Of a stretch of DNA of 64,000 bases, positions 53,907 to 63,966 are shown piece by piece. This DNA comes from Janthinobacterium tructae (GTDB lineage: Bacteria; Pseudomonadota; Gammaproteobacteria; Burkholderiales; Burkholderiaceae_D), in NCBI RefSeq assembly GCF_006517255.1, contig NZ_CP041185.1, forward strand, positions 2,356,001 through 2,420,000. The letters run 5' to 3'. Every line of letters starts with the position of its first letter. Position 1 is the stretch's first letter. A program made the translations under genes and the position numbers. Below the pieces are notes generated by a model. That model was not told where the DNA came from, did not search any database, and saw nothing but the letters and a program-made list of their open reading frames with translations.

Positions 53907-54668
53907 TTACTTCCAGCTAACTTTGCCCAGGCCCTCGACGCTGACATCGCGGTTGGCCGGCTTGCCGTACACCACCACCGAACCGAGTCCGCTCAGGTTC
54001 AGCTTGGCATTCGTATGGGCATTCACCGTGGCATTGCCGAGGCCGCTCAATTCCAGGTTCACGGCATCCGCTTCGAATTGCTGCGCATTCAGGCTGCCCA
54101 GGCCGCCCAGGCTCGCTTTCAGCGTGCGCCCGCGTCCGCCCAGCACCACCGAGCCGGCGCCCTGCAAGTCCAGCTCGGCCCGCTCATTGTTGCCGATCCA
54201 GAGCTGCATGCTGCCCACGCCGCCCAGGCTGGCATTGAGCTTGCGGTAGTCGCCCACCAGCTTGATGCTGCCCGCCCCTTCCAGCGACAGGGTCAGTTCC
54301 TCACCCTTGAAACCCGTGATATCCGTGCTGCCAAAGCCTTCCGAACTGACTTCGCGCAAATTCGGCAGAACCAGGTCGGCGCGGATCGACGAAGGGCCGA
54401 GCTTGAAGCCGCGCACTTCCGTCTCGATGTGCAGGGTATCGCCGCTTTGCGCCGTGCTGACGTCGGCGATGTAGCGCTTGTCGGCCGTGATGCTCAAGGA
54501 CGCCACGTTGCCCTGGCGAATGCGCACTTCCATCACGCCGTCGAGCTTGACGCGTACCACGCGGGCGTCGACGTTGCGCATTTCCAGCAAGCGGGTCTCG
54601 GCGGCCACGCAGCGCACCAGGCCAAAAGTCGCCAGGAACAGCAGCGCCAGTTGCAGTATCTTCTTCAT
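53907..54668 (-). CDS. GIN domain (DUF2807) exported protein
   Basis: A 253-residue exported protein. I start at MKKILQLALLFLATFGLVR, which has GAGG nine bases before it; an ATG three codons earlier (MHYM) has worse spacing. The region from about 45 to 250 is a right-handed beta-helix of the head-GIN type: repeated short units such as LEGAGSIKLVGDYRKL, LGGVGSMQLWIGN, LQGAGSVVLGGRG, LGGLGSLNAQQF, LSGLGNATVNAH and LSGLGSVVVYG, each with a Gly-x-Gly turn. Such proteins are surface or periplasmic, with unknown roles. There is a Cys in the signal region (VRCVAAE), but it does not form a clear lipobox. Confidence 0.88.
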   Translation of the reverse strand: MKKILQLALLFLATFGLVRCVAAETRLLEMRNVDARVVRVKLDGVMEVRIRQGNVASLSITADKRYIADVSTAQSGDTLHIETEVRGFKLGPSSIRADLVLPNLREVSSEGFGSTDITGFKGEELTLSLEGAGSIKLVGDYRKLNASLGGVGSMQLWIGNNERAELDLQGAGSVVLGGRGRTLKASLGGLGSLNAQQFEADAVNLELSGLGNATVNAHTNAKLNLSGLGSVVVYGKPANRDVSVEGLGKVSWK

Positions 54669-54776
54669 GTAGTGCATCCTCGGTATCTTGTTTTTATGTA
54701 TTGCGGCGCCCGCGTTGGGCGACCGACATTGCATCGCGCCTTGCACTCTAGCAGCGCGGAAAATGACTGGCAATGA

Positions 54777-54986
54777 TTATGCAAAACGGGCTTTTTCGGC
54801 GGTACTCAGGCGCTTGGCCTTGACCACCACCACGTGCATGGCAGCCTTGTTCGCTGGCGCGGCCACGGTGGCCGTGGAACTGGCCACTTGCAGGGCCGGA
54901 GCGGCCGGGGCGATGGCGTAGCAGCTGGCGCTGAGCAGGATAGCGGCGGCAACGGCAATGACTTCCATGTTTTTAGCGACGTTCAT
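54777..54986 (-). CDS. Small membrane or exported protein
   Basis: A 69-residue protein starting MNVAKNMEVIAVAAAILLSA, preceded by GAGGAGA. A single hydrophobic segment (about residues 8-25) is followed by an Ala/Pro/Val-rich stretch and a basic tail (VVVVKAKRLSTAEKARFA). The signal-like segment ends SASCYAIAPA, so it could be cleaved and exported or stay anchored. I do not recognise a family. It is 108 bp upstream of the GIN gene on the same strand. Confidence 0.6.
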   Translation of the reverse strand: MNVAKNMEVIAVAAAILLSASCYAIAPAAPALQVASSTATVAAPANKAAMHVVVVKAKRLSTAEKARFA

Positions 54987-55148
54987 GTGAATCTCCTCGG
55001 GTGTCTGGCGGTGGGCTTGCGGTATGGTGTCACTATAGCCATACCGCCCCCGGCAGACACGCCGATTGCGACGAACTGCGCTTTTGGCAGGCTGGCCTGA
55101 CAAAAACGCGGATAAACGTGCCGAACAAGCGTCGCTACTGCTGCGCGC

Positions 55149-57095
55149 TTAAAACTCTTCCCACTCGTCGGCGCCGGACTTGGCTGCCTTGACGGGCTTG
55201 GCCGCCGACAGCGCGCGGGCCGGCGCACGTGGCACCGATGCGGCCGGCTTCGCCTTGAGGCGCGTCACGGGCGCGGGTACTGTGGCAGGGTCGGCATCGC
55301 CGAGGCGGAACATGCCGACGGCCTGCGCCAGGTCCACCGCCTGCTCCTGCAGGCTTTCCGCGGCAGCGGCCGCTTGCTCGACGAGGGCCGCATTTTGCTG
55401 CGTCATGGTATCCATGTGCGTGACGGCCGTATTGATCTCGCCGATGCCGGCACTCTGTTCGCGGCTGGCCACGGTGATCTCGCTCATGATGGTCGTCAAT
55501 TGCTGCACCGAGGCCACCACCTGATCCATGGTCAGGCCCGCTTCATTGACGAGGCGCCCGCCCGCATCGACCTTCTCCACCGAGTCGCCGATCAATTCCT
55601 TGATTTCCTTCGCCGCGCCAGCAGAGCGTTGCGCCAGGTTGCGCACTTCGGACGCCACCACGGCAAAGCCCCTGCCCTGCTCGCCCGCGCGCGCCGCCTC
55701 GACGGCCGCGTTCAGGGCCAGGATATTCGTCTGGAAAGCGATGCCGTCGATGACGCCGATGATGTCGACGATCTTGCGCGAACTTTCCTGGATGCCGGCC
55801 ATGGTGCCCACCACTTGCTGCACCACGCGGCCGCCCTTGGCCGCCACTTCCGAGGCGGACATGGCCAGTTCGTTGGCCGCATGCGCGTTTTCCGCATTCT
55901 GCTTGACGGTCGAGGTCAGTTCATCCATCGAACTGGCCGTTTCTTCCAGAGCGCCCGCCTGCGCTTCCGTGCGCGAGGACAGATCGGCGTTGCCGGCGGC
56001 AATATCGGCCGACTCGCTGCGCACCAGGGTGCTGATGCTGCGGATCTGTACCAGCACGGTGGCGATCTTTTCCACGAACAAATTGAAGGCCTTGGCGATC
56101 TGCGCCAGTTCGTCCGCTCCTTGCGCGTCGAGGCGGCTGGTCAGGTCGCCGTCGCCCGTGGCGATCGCTTCCATCGCATCGCGCACCAGGCCCAGGCGGC
56201 GCAGGGCGCGCGCCACCAGCACGCTCAATACCGTGGCGGCCAGGGCCAGCACCAGCAAGGCCGTCAGGGCCGAGGCGCGCAGCATGGAGCTCAGGGCTTG
56301 CGTCGCTTCGGCGCGGTCGAGCACGGTCGCCAGCAGCCAGTCGCTGCCCGGCACTTTACTCACATGCAAGATGCCGTTACGCTCGCCGAGGCGAATGGCG
56401 GCGCCGTCGCCGCTCTTTTCAATATCGGCCAGCGCCTGCGCGCTCAGGCCCGGATCGAGCTCGGCCAGCGGCTTCAGGGTCAGCTTGCCGTCAGGATGGG
56501 CGATGATCTTGCCGCCGCCATCGACAAGAAAGCCGTAGCTGGACGGCGTCGGCTTGATCGAAGCGACGTTTTGCACCACGGCATCCATCATCACGTCGGC
56601 CGCCAGCACGCCCGTCACGCTGCCCTTGCCGCCCAGCGGCTCGGCAAACGTCACCACCAGCTTGCCCGTGCTGGCACCGATATACGGCGCCGTGATGACG
56701 GGGCCGCCCGATTCAGAGGCCAGCTTGTACCAGGGCCGCGCCGTGGGATCGTAGTCGGCGGCGCGCTGGCGCTCCTGCGAAAAGACGGCGTGCTTGTCGG
56801 CAAAGCCGATATACGCCATGTCGAACGTGCCCGCCTGCTCGGCCGCCTTCAGGGCCGGCAGCGGATCGGCCGCCGTGGCGCCCTGCTTGAGCGAAGCGAC
56901 GACAGCCTGCTTGGAACGCAGCCATTCGGCGATGGCCGCCGCATGGCTGTGCGACAACTGCAGCATCTGCGTGTCGAGCGCGGCCAGGGTGCTGGAGCGC
57001 GTGGTGAAGAAATTGGCGATGGCCACAGCCAGCATGGCCAGCACGACGATGGAAACGGCGATGGCGATCAGCCGTGCCTTAAGGGAGGACAACAT
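55149..57095 (-). CDS. Methyl-accepting chemotaxis protein (Cache sensor)
   Basis: A 648-residue chemoreceptor. A membrane helix (about 8-29) leads to a large periplasmic dCache-type sensor (about 35-265) with [20 protein letters not shown] and [11 protein letters not shown], typical of amino-acid or organic-acid binding Cache domains. A second helix (about 278-300), HAMP (about 300-350, [17 protein letters not shown] then [20 protein letters not shown]) and the signalling domain follow, with the hairpin tip [20 protein letters not shown] then [20 protein letters not shown]. The C-terminus ends DEWEEF, a CheR/CheB-docking-type pentapeptide (WEEF). The ligand is unknown. Confidence 0.96.
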   Translation of the reverse strand: MLSSLKARLIAIAVSIVVLAMLAVAIANFFTTRSSTLAALDTQMLQLSHSHAAAIAEWLRSKQAVVASLKQGATAADPLPALKAAEQAGTFDMAYIGFADKHAVFSQERQRAADYDPTARPWYKLASESGGPVITAPYIGASTGKLVVTFAEPLGGKGSVTGVLAADVMMDAVVQNVASIKPTPSSYGFLVDGGGKIIAHPDGKLTLKPLAELDPGLSAQALADIEKSGDGAAIRLGERNGILHVSKVPGSDWLLATVLDRAEATQALSSMLRASALTALLVLALAATVLSVLVARALRRLGLVRDAMEAIATGDGDLTSRLDAQGADELAQIAKAFNLFVEKIATVLVQIRSISTLVRSESADIAAGNADLSSRTEAQAGALEETASSMDELTSTVKQNAENAHAANELAMSASEVAAKGGRVVQQVVGTMAGIQESSRKIVDIIGVIDGIAFQTNILALNAAVEAARAGEQGRGFAVVASEVRNLAQRSAGAAKEIKELIGDSVEKVDAGGRLVNEAGLTMDQVVASVQQLTTIMSEITVASREQSAGIGEINTAVTHMDTMTQQNAALVEQAAAAAESLQEQAVDLAQAVGMFRLGDADPATVPAPVTRLKAKPAASVPRAPARALSAAKPVKAAKSGADEWEEF

Positions 57096-57238
57096 GGTGC
57101 ATCCAATAAAAAAGGGAAAATCGGGAGGGATGCGCCATGGTCAGGGAATAAGATTTTGTCGTCAAGCAATACCGACTATCAATTACCCAGAAACAACAAT
57201 TGATACCTTATATTAATTTCACATTAACGATACATTAA

Positions 57239-57535
57239 CTATATGTCGCCCCGCAGCTTGCGCAAGGCGGGCGATTCGCCGCCCGTCGCTTCGATGCGGA
57301 AGCGGGCAAATGCCTGTTCCAGCCCGGGGTACTGGCGCAAGCCGCCTTCCGTAAAATAACGCCCGCCGGGGATATCGCCCCATGGCAGGGGCGCGCTCAA
57401 GGCACCGCTGCCCGCCAGGGCCAGCAGCGGCTCGACCGCGCTGCGCAAGTCGGCCACCTCTCCATCGGCGGGCGCCAGGCGCGCCAGCAACTGTTCCAGT
57501 TCTGCGGCAAGGGCTTGCAAGCGCTGCTGGTCCAT
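57239..57535 (-). CDS. Hypothetical protein (coupled to the gene at 57545)
   Basis: A 98-residue cytosolic protein that I do not recognise. GGAG precedes two adjacent ATGs (57538 and 57535); the second has the better spacing. It begins MDQQRLQALAAELEQLLARL, a likely coiled coil to about residue 35, then GDIPGGRYFTEGGLRQYPGLEQ and a short helical end. It lies 6 bp downstream of the exported protein gene, so the two are probably expressed together. Confidence 0.65.
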   Translation of the reverse strand: MDQQRLQALAAELEQLLARLAPADGEVADLRSAVEPLLALAGSGALSAPLPWGDIPGGRYFTEGGLRQYPGLEQAFARFRIEATGGESPALRKLRGDI

Positions 57536-57544
57536 CATCTCTCC

Positions 57545-58240
57545 TCAGTTCCTGATCGTGCCGATCAGCACGGGCGCCGACCACAAGTTGCGATTTGGCA
57601 ATAAATACTGTTGCGCCCCGCCACGGCGCCGCACCAGCCCGCCCAGCTCTTGCGTGGGCGCCACCTGGCTGACGAAGACGTTCACCGTGCTTTTGGGCAT
57701 GATCTGGTACACATCATACAGCGGCGCCTCGCTCTTCAAGGGCAAGCCGAAGCAGTCGGCCAGGCTGGCGCACTGGCTAGATGCCAGCTGCAATTGCGCG
57801 CTGGTGGTGAAATACGGCGAATAGGGCGACACATTCTGGCCATGCGGCACGATCTTCACCAGCGCGGCCGACATGGGCTGCAGGTCCGGCAAGGTGCTGC
57901 CGGAAGCGAGCTGCTCGACCGCGCGCGCATAAATCGTCTCGGCCGGGGCGGCCGGGTCGGCGGCGCGCAGTTCGCGCAGGAACTGCTGTCCTGGTCCGCT
58001 ATCGAGATAGGAGTCGATCGCTTCGCGCTGCAAGCCCGCCGTCTTGAAAGTGCTGAGGTCATTGATTTCGCGTGCATGCACGGCGCGCAAGGCGTCGAGA
58101 TCTTGCACCGGCATGGCCGTGGACGCGGCGGCAATGGGGATGGGCAGCGGCACCGGCATGGGCGCGTTGTCCAGCTGGGCCCGGACGCCGGGCGCGGCGG
58201 CAAGCAGAAAGGCGGCGGCCAGCCCGCAGAATGTGCGCAT
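57545..58240 (-). CDS. Hypothetical exported protein
   Basis: A 231-residue protein with a signal peptide (MRTFCGLAAAFLLAAAPGVRA). After a Pro/Ala-rich stretch (MPVPLPIPIAAAS) the body is mixed: a helical segment (AREINDLSTFKTAGLQREAI) and a part with two Cys (SSQCASLADCFGLP) that may form a disulfide. The end is a beta-rich GGAQQYLLPNRNLWSAP. I do not recognise a family. It is followed at 6 bp by the 98-residue gene. Confidence 0.7.
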   Translation of the reverse strand: MRTFCGLAAAFLLAAAPGVRAQLDNAPMPVPLPIPIAAASTAMPVQDLDALRAVHAREINDLSTFKTAGLQREAIDSYLDSGPGQQFLRELRAADPAAPAETIYARAVEQLASGSTLPDLQPMSAALVKIVPHGQNVSPYSPYFTTSAQLQLASSQCASLADCFGLPLKSEAPLYDVYQIMPKSTVNVFVSQVAPTQELGGLVRRRGGAQQYLLPNRNLWSAPVLIGTIRN

Positions 58241-58375
58241 GCTGCATCTCCTTGGAAGACTCGTTCAGGGGAAGATCCCCTCCCGAATCTACAAGGCGTA
58301 CAACTGGCCAATGCGAGCTGGATCAAGGCCGATTCGCAAAGCGGCATCTACCTTGATGCAGCACAAACGCGGCGC

Positions 58376-58410
58376 AAAAAAAAACCGCCAGGGCTTGCGC
58401 GCTGGCGGTT
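58376..58410 (-). terminator. Rho-independent terminator after pnp
   Basis: Minus-strand arms AACCGCCAG and CTGGCGGTT close a 10-base loop (58383-58410) and are followed by nine T. It lies 45 bp past the pnp stop. Confidence 0.92.
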
Positions 58411-58455
58411 GTTGAGCATGCGGACCAGGCCGCAGTCAGTCGAACTTAGACAACT

Positions 58456-60573
58456 TTAAGCGGCTGGCGCTTCGTTGCCTTCAGCAGCTTTCATCGACAG
58501 TTTCAGACGACCACGGTCGTCCGTTTCCAGCACTTTGACGCGTACCAACTGGCCTTCTTTCAGGTAGTCGGCCACGGCGTTGACGCGCTCGTTGGCGATC
58601 TGGCTGATGTGCAGCAAGCCGTCCTTGCCTGGCATGACTTGCACGATGGCGCCGAAGTCCAGCAGTTTCAGCACGGTGCCTTCGTAGGTCTTGCCCACTT
58701 CGACGGAAGCGGTCAGTTCTTCGATGCGGCGCTTGGCTTCCTGGCCGGCAGCGGCGTCGACGGAAGCGATGGTGACCACGCCTTCGTCGCTGATGTCGAT
58801 CTGGGTGCCCGTCTCTTCGGTCAGCGCGCGAATCACGGCGCCGCCCTTGCCGATCACGTCACGGATTTTTTCCGGGTTGATCTTGATGGTGATCAGACGC
58901 GGTGCGAAATCGGACAATTCGGTTTTGACGTGCGGCATGGCTTTTTGCATTTCGCCCAGGATGTGCTCGCGGCCTTCCTTGGCTTGCGCCAGTGCCACTT
59001 GCATGATTTCCTTGGTGATGCCCATGATCTTGATGTCCATCTGCAGCGCCGTGATACCGTTGCGGGTACCGGCTACCTTGAAGTCCATGTCGCCCAGGTG
59101 ATCTTCGTCGCCCAGGATGTCGGACAGCACGGCAAACTTGCCGCCTTCCTTGATCAGGCCCATGGCGATACCGGCCACGTGTTCTTTCATCGGCACGCCG
59201 GCGTCCATCAGTGCCAGGCAGCCGCCGCACACCGATGCCATCGACGAAGAACCGTTCGATTCCGTGATTTCCGATACCAGACGCACCGAGTAGCTGAACT
59301 CTTCAGCTGCTGGCAGGGCGGCGATCAGCGCGCGCTTGGCCAGGCGGCCGTGACCGATTTCGCGGCGTTTTGGCGTACCGACACGGCCCGTTTCACCGGT
59401 GGCGAACGGAGGCATGTTGTAATGCAGCATGAACGAATCGGTGAACTCGCCCATCAGCGCATCGATCTTCTGGCTGTCGCGGGCGGTGCCCAGGGTAGCG
59501 ACGACCAGCGCTTGCGTTTCGCCGCGCGTGAACAGGGCCGAACCGTGGGTGCGTGGCAGCACGCTGGTGCGGATCGAGATCGGACGCACGGTGCGCGTGT
59601 CGCGGCCGTCGATGCGTGGCTCGCCGTCCAGGATTTGCGTACGCACGATTTTCGCCTCGATGTCGAACAGGATGTTGTTCACTTCGGCGCTGTCGATGGA
59701 CGCGCCACCGTTGGCGGCGGCTTCAGCCGACAGGTCGGCGATCACTTCCGACGTCGCCGCTTTCAGCTTGGCCGTACGCTCTTGCTTGTCCTTGGTTTGA
59801 TACGCGTCATTGATCTTGGCGTTGGCGAAATGCGCGACGCGGGCGATCAGTGCTTCGTTTTTCGGCGCAGGCGCCCATTCCACTTCCGGCTTGCCGCCGT
59901 CACGCACCAGGTCGTGAATCGCGTCGATGACGACTTTCATCTGGTCGTGGCCGAAGACCACGGCGCCCAGCATGATTTCTTCGGACAGCTGTTTCGCTTC
60001 CGATTCGACCATCAGCACGGCCGTTTCGGTACCGGCGACCACCAGGTCCATTTCCGACGTTTTCAGTTGCTGGACGGTCGGGTTCAGGATGTACTGGCCA
60101 TTCGCGTAACCGACGCGCGCGGCGCCGATCGGGCCGCTGAAAGGCACGCCCGAGACGCACAGGGCAGCCGAGGCGCCGATCATGGCGGCGATGTCCGGAT
60201 CGATTTCAGGGTTAACCGACAACACGTGAATGATGACTTGCACTTCATTCAGGTAGCCTTCCGGGAACAGCGGACGGATAGGACGGTCGATCAAACGGGA
60301 TGTCAGTGTTTCTTTTTCGGAAGGACGGCCTTCGCGCTTGAAAAAACCGCCCGGGATTTTGCCGGCAGCATAGGTTTTTTCAACATAATCAACCGTCAAA
60401 GGGAAGAAATCCTGGCCTGGTTTGGCATCTTTGCGTGCCACTACCGTTGCCAGCACGACGGTATCTTCGATCGACACCAGCACTGCGCCGGATGCCTGAC
60501 GTGCGATTTCGCCGGTTTCCAGGGTCACTTGGTGTTGACCGTACTGGAAGGTTTTCGTAACTTTGTTAAACAT
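58456..60573 (-). CDS. pnp: Polyribonucleotide nucleotidyltransferase (PNPase)
   Basis: A 705-residue phosphorolytic 3'-to-5' exoribonuclease and RNA degradosome partner. Two RNase PH domains (about 12-142 and 325-457) flank an alpha-helical domain; [20 protein letters not shown] is seen in the second. KH (about 555-610, [20 protein letters not shown]) and S1 (about 620-690, [20 protein letters not shown]) domains follow. It starts [20 protein letters not shown] and sits downstream of rpsO, as is usual. The leader contains two hairpins (60596-60657). Confidence 0.98.
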   Translation of the reverse strand: MFNKVTKTFQYGQHQVTLETGEIARQASGAVLVSIEDTVVLATVVARKDAKPGQDFFPLTVDYVEKTYAAGKIPGGFFKREGRPSEKETLTSRLIDRPIRPLFPEGYLNEVQVIIHVLSVNPEIDPDIAAMIGASAALCVSGVPFSGPIGAARVGYANGQYILNPTVQQLKTSEMDLVVAGTETAVLMVESEAKQLSEEIMLGAVVFGHDQMKVVIDAIHDLVRDGGKPEVEWAPAPKNEALIARVAHFANAKINDAYQTKDKQERTAKLKAATSEVIADLSAEAAANGGASIDSAEVNNILFDIEAKIVRTQILDGEPRIDGRDTRTVRPISIRTSVLPRTHGSALFTRGETQALVVATLGTARDSQKIDALMGEFTDSFMLHYNMPPFATGETGRVGTPKRREIGHGRLAKRALIAALPAAEEFSYSVRLVSEITESNGSSSMASVCGGCLALMDAGVPMKEHVAGIAMGLIKEGGKFAVLSDILGDEDHLGDMDFKVAGTRNGITALQMDIKIMGITKEIMQVALAQAKEGREHILGEMQKAMPHVKTELSDFAPRLITIKINPEKIRDVIGKGGAVIRALTEETGTQIDISDEGVVTIASVDAAAGQEAKRRIEELTASVEVGKTYEGTVLKLLDFGAIVQVMPGKDGLLHISQIANERVNAVADYLKEGQLVRVKVLETDDRGRLKLSMKAAEGNEAPAA

Positions 60574-60595
60574 GGGGTATCCCTTTTCTAATTGC

Positions 60596-60657
60596 CGACA
60601 GATTTTCAGGGGCTGTCGTTCACCTCACCACAGGCGGTGGAAAAACCGTTGCCGCCT
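60596..60657 (-). promoter_or_regulatory. Stem-loops in the pnp leader
   Basis: In the 221-bp rpsO-pnp gap are two inverted repeats on the minus strand: AGGCGG and CCGCCT (60657-60652 and 60637-60632) and CGACAG and CTGTCG (60618-60613 and 60601-60596). They lie 22-85 bases before the pnp start. In E. coli, RNase III cuts a leader stem of pnp and PNPase then represses its own translation; these could play the same part here. Confidence 0.4.
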
Positions 60658-60735
60658 TTACTACTTTACTTTTAAAGCATGATATCGGTAAGAGAATACT
60701 GCACTTACAGACATAAAACCGGAATTCAAATGACA

Positions 60736-60769
60736 AAATGCCCGCGTCAGCGAACTGGCGCAGGCATTT
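60736..60769 (-). terminator. Hairpin after rpsO
   Basis: Minus-strand arms AAATGCC and GGCATTTT, plus inner GCG/CGC pairing, form a hairpin ending in four T, 25 bases past the rpsO stop. Partial readthrough into pnp would be expected, as in other rpsO-pnp operons. Confidence 0.65.
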
Positions 60770-60794
60770 CTGTATAAACCTTGTACGGCAAAAA

Positions 60795-61064
60795 TTACTT
60801 GCGCAGACCAAGTTTAGCGATCAGGTCGCGATAACGGGTAGCGTCTTTCGACTTCAGGTACGACAACAGGCTCTTACGACGGTTGACCATCATGATCAGG
60901 CCGCGGCGGGAGTGGTGATCTTTCGAGTGGGCTTTGAAGTGGCCGTTCAGTTCGTTGATGCGAGCTGTCAGCAGTGCAACTTGCACTTCAGGGGAGCCGG
61001 TGTCGTTTTGACCACGTGCGTTGTCCGCGATAATAGCGGCTTTGTTGATGTTTTCTACTGTCAT
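60795..61064 (-). CDS. rpsO: 30S ribosomal protein S15
   Basis: An 89-residue ribosomal protein, identical in length to the E. coli one, that binds 16S rRNA in the platform. I start at [20 protein letters not shown], discarding a 15-codon upstream extension. Markers are [40 protein letters not shown] and [20 protein letters not shown]. It is first in the rpsO-pnp unit. Confidence 0.98.
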   Translation of the reverse strand: MTVENINKAAIIADNARGQNDTGSPEVQVALLTARINELNGHFKAHSKDHHSRRGLIMMVNRRKSLLSYLKSKDATRYRDLIAKLGLRK

Positions 61065-61249
61065 GATAAACCTTTCACATGCGGTGCACAGAGTCTGAAC
61101 CCTATCCACCGTGAACTACGATTATTAAAATACTGGCCTATGCTTCTAACCAGACGCGCAAGTATATCGGAAAAAAGCCCGTCTGTATCCTGCCGTACGC
61201 TCTTTTCTCGGCGCATGATAGGATTTTCCCGCATTTCAGGAGGATAACC

Positions 61250-61747
61250 ATGAAAAAACTGCTCCAATTGGCAACACCTGTGCTGCTGGCCACGCTGGCC
61301 GGCTGCGCCAGCTGGAACGTCCCGCCGCCGCAGCCGGGCGAGCCGCGCGCCGCCGTGGAAGCACGCCTGGGCCGTCCCACGGCCATCTACTCATTGCCCA
61401 CGGGCCCGGAACTGGAATACGCCACGGGGCCGTACGGCCAGTACACGTACATGGCGCGCTTCGGCCCCGACGACAAGCTCATTTCCTACGAGCAAGTGCT
61501 CGACACGCCAGGCTTTGCCCGCATCAAGGTAGGCGTGTCGACCCAGCAAGACGTGCTGCACACCCTGGGCCGCCCGACGGAAACATCGTATCTGGCGCTG
61601 CCGAAACTGCACGTCTGGTCTTACCGCTACAAGGAATCGGGCGTGTGGGATTCCATGATGCACGTGCACTTCGACCACGACGGCATCGTGCGCATGATGA
61701 TGAACGGCCCCGATCCGGCCAAGGAAGAGCGACGCTTTTTCTGGTAG
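61250..61747 (+). CDS. Predicted lipoprotein
   Basis: A 165-residue exported lipoprotein. The signal ends LATLAGC, a canonical lipobox with Cys19, and AGGAGG sits at ideal distance before the ATG. The mature part contains two similar units, MAAVEARLGRPTAIYSL-type (AAVEARLGRPTAIYSLPTG) and QQDVLHTLGRPTETSYLAL. This is the motif (x-V-x-x-x-LGxPT) of BamE/SmpA-like small outer-membrane lipoproteins, so a similar fold is likely, but the function is unknown. It is divergent from rpsO, 185 bp apart. Confidence 0.85.
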   Translation: MKKLLQLATPVLLATLAGCASWNVPPPQPGEPRAAVEARLGRPTAIYSLPTGPELEYATGPYGQYTYMARFGPDDKLISYEQVLDTPGFARIKVGVSTQQDVLHTLGRPTETSYLALPKLHVWSYRYKESGVWDSMMHVHFDHDGIVRMMMNGPDPAKEERRFFW

Positions 61748-61834
61748 CCAGCGGACGAACAACCGCACTCCTGCGAATTGTGACAATGTGTGAGTTTTTG
61801 CGTAGCATTGGCGTGTAAAGTCGGGCGAAAAAAA

Positions 61835-61858
61835 TGGCCAGACTAACATGTCTGGCCA
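61835..61858. repeat. Inverted repeat before the large lipoprotein gene
   Basis: TGGCCAGAC-N6-GTCTGGCCA is a 9-bp perfect dyad preceded by seven A (61828-61834). Read leftward it is an intrinsic terminator; read rightward it is a hairpin 27 bases before the ATG at 61885. It may end the 61250 gene's message despite lacking T on that side. Confidence 0.5.
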
Positions 61859-61884
61859 ATCGCCCACAGCCAACAAGGAAGCAG

Positions 61885-63933
61885 ATGCGCCAAGACCCAC
61901 AGAAAGTCCATCAAACCAGTCGTTTTTCCTGCCCTGCCATCACCGCAACCCTCTTATTAGCCTCCTTGCTGAGCGCATGCGGCGGTGGCGGTGGCGGCAG
62001 CAATAGCTCCTCCGTCACGCCGCCCGTGACACCGCCCGTGACACCACCGGCAAACAGTGCCGATACAGCGCTATTGCTGAACGCAATTAATGCCGACGCG
62101 GCCCCCACACTCGTACTGGCCTACGGCGCCACGCCACTGGCCGTGGCGCAAATGGTGATTGACTGGTCGGCACGCGTCAGTACCAGCGCCACCATCCCCA
62201 AGACCTGCGGCAACGGCGGTAGCCAGACTGCCGCCTTCATTGATGCAGATGGCAACGGCCGTGTCAGCGCTGGCGACAAGCTAAGCGTGACGTATGTAAA
62301 CTGTCGCGCAAAGGAACTCGACGGCGTGCTCGACGGCACCATGAACATCGTTTTCACGGCGCCGCTGGCACAGCAACAACTGGCCGGCATCATCAGCTTC
62401 ATGCCAGGTTTCGGCGATCGCACGGAAACGCCACGCCAGGGCATATTGGGCAGCGTGCGCTTCGACTACACCAGTGGTGTCATCTCCCGACTGCTGCATG
62501 TTTACTCCGACACGCAGCCATTCATCATGGCATTTTCCGATGCCAGCGCCACCAAGAACGACACCATCACGGGGCTCGACGTGCAGCATGAGTTGCGGCT
62601 CGATACCGCGCGCGCTTCCACCAGCATCCGCCTCCACCTGGCAAGCAACCTTCTGGGAGGCAGCCTCGATGTTTCTACGCGCACCCCGCTGAGCTCCTGG
62701 TTTGACAGCTATGCCGATGCGGGTGAACTGGTGCTGAGCGGCGCAAGCAACAGCAAGGCCAGCCTGCGCGTCAATGCGAGCAACCGCAACCTGTTTGAAT
62801 CATTGCTTGGCGACACCGTGATCCGCGCGCAAGATAGCCTGGATGTGGGACTTCTCTGGAGCAGCGGCAACTGGCTTCCCGGCAATAAGCCCAACCTGGA
62901 CTATTACGAAATCAAACCCGTCCTGGCTACCGATTTCAAGCTGCTAGTGCCGCCAGATGTCAACAATATGGCACCAAGCGGGAGCTTGTCGTGGGCTTAT
63001 TCCCGGCCGCTTGACACCACGTCAGTTACCCACGCCCTCTTTCAAGGGCAAGGCGCGGACGCTGGCAACATCGAAGCCAGAATCAGCTACAACGGCGCCA
63101 TTGTTACCGTCACGCCATCGAGCCAGCTCAAGGCAGGCGCCATCTACGACGTGCGCCTCAACGCGAAGACATATGCACCCGTGCGCGATACGGCCGGTAA
63201 TACCTTGCCCACCCCAAGGGTCAATGTGAATGTCGCCCAAAGTATTAGCGCCGCCATCAGTACTGGCGGCATGGCGCCCTTGCTGCTGGGCCCTGCGGGG
63301 ACGCTGACGCTGGACGCAAGTGCCTCGTCGGCCAACGGCGGCCCCGTCAGCGGCACGCGCTGGCGGCAAGTGTCGGGGCCAAGCCTGACGATGGACAATC
63401 CCAACGCCGCCCGCGTCACGCTCTCCAGCGCGGCACCATCAAGGGGCCTCGCGGTGATAGCGCTCGACGCAACGAACGCCGCAGGCGAAAAGGATACCCG
63501 GCAGATCAGCATAGACGTGCTGAGCGACCTTTCCCAGGCCCTGGTCTACAGTTCACGCACCGGCAACGGCGAGCTTGAAGTCGACAGCACGGCACGCACC
63601 GAGTTCACCCCGAACACGCTCTACGTGGCAAGCACAAACACCTTGCAGTTGCTGTCCCCTGCGCGCATCAACGTCTTCCAGATCGCCATACCGGGTGTCA
63701 CCTGGCAATCAGGGCTGACGTTCACCTATGGCGCCGGCAACACCAGCGGCGCACAGGGTACGGCCAAGGTAGGTTGCTTCGGCGTCAATACAGGCACGGT
63801 CCGCATGCTCGATTTCGCACTCGATGGCGATGGCAAGCTGGCGCGCGCCGCCATTGACTATGACGACAACTGCAACGGCATCGTCACACAGGCATCGATC
63901 CGTTACCGCAGCGACATGCCTTTGCGCAAGTAA
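61885..63933 (+). CDS. Large exported lipoprotein with PKD/Ig-like domain
   Basis: A 682-residue protein. I start at MRQDPQKVHQTSRFS, which has AAGGAAG before it; a 17-codon upstream extension is rejected. The signal ends LLSACGG, a lipobox with Cys33, followed by six Gly and a VTPPVTPPVTPP spacer. The large middle (about 70-370) is not recognised. A Big/Ig-like segment with EARISYNGAIVTVTPSSQLK and GAIYDVRLNAKTYAPVRDTA follows, then a PKD-like domain (GPAGTLTLDASASSANGG then RWRQVSGPSLTMDNPNAARV). It is probably a surface-exposed lipoprotein. Its function is unknown. Confidence 0.82.
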   Translation: MRQDPQKVHQTSRFSCPAITATLLLASLLSACGGGGGGSNSSSVTPPVTPPVTPPANSADTALLLNAINADAAPTLVLAYGATPLAVAQMVIDWSARVSTSATIPKTCGNGGSQTAAFIDADGNGRVSAGDKLSVTYVNCRAKELDGVLDGTMNIVFTAPLAQQQLAGIISFMPGFGDRTETPRQGILGSVRFDYTSGVISRLLHVYSDTQPFIMAFSDASATKNDTITGLDVQHELRLDTARASTSIRLHLASNLLGGSLDVSTRTPLSSWFDSYADAGELVLSGASNSKASLRVNASNRNLFESLLGDTVIRAQDSLDVGLLWSSGNWLPGNKPNLDYYEIKPVLATDFKLLVPPDVNNMAPSGSLSWAYSRPLDTTSVTHALFQGQGADAGNIEARISYNGAIVTVTPSSQLKAGAIYDVRLNAKTYAPVRDTAGNTLPTPRVNVNVAQSISAAISTGGMAPLLLGPAGTLTLDASASSANGGPVSGTRWRQVSGPSLTMDNPNAARVTLSSAAPSRGLAVIALDATNAAGEKDTRQISIDVLSDLSQALVYSSRTGNGELEVDSTARTEFTPNTLYVASTNTLQLLSPARINVFQIAIPGVTWQSGLTFTYGAGNTSGAQGTAKVGCFGVNTGTVRMLDFALDGDGKLARAAIDYDDNCNGIVTQASIRYRSDMPLRK

Positions 63934-63966
63934 GCCTGCGTACGGGCAGCTGCGGGCGCGGCGCGT

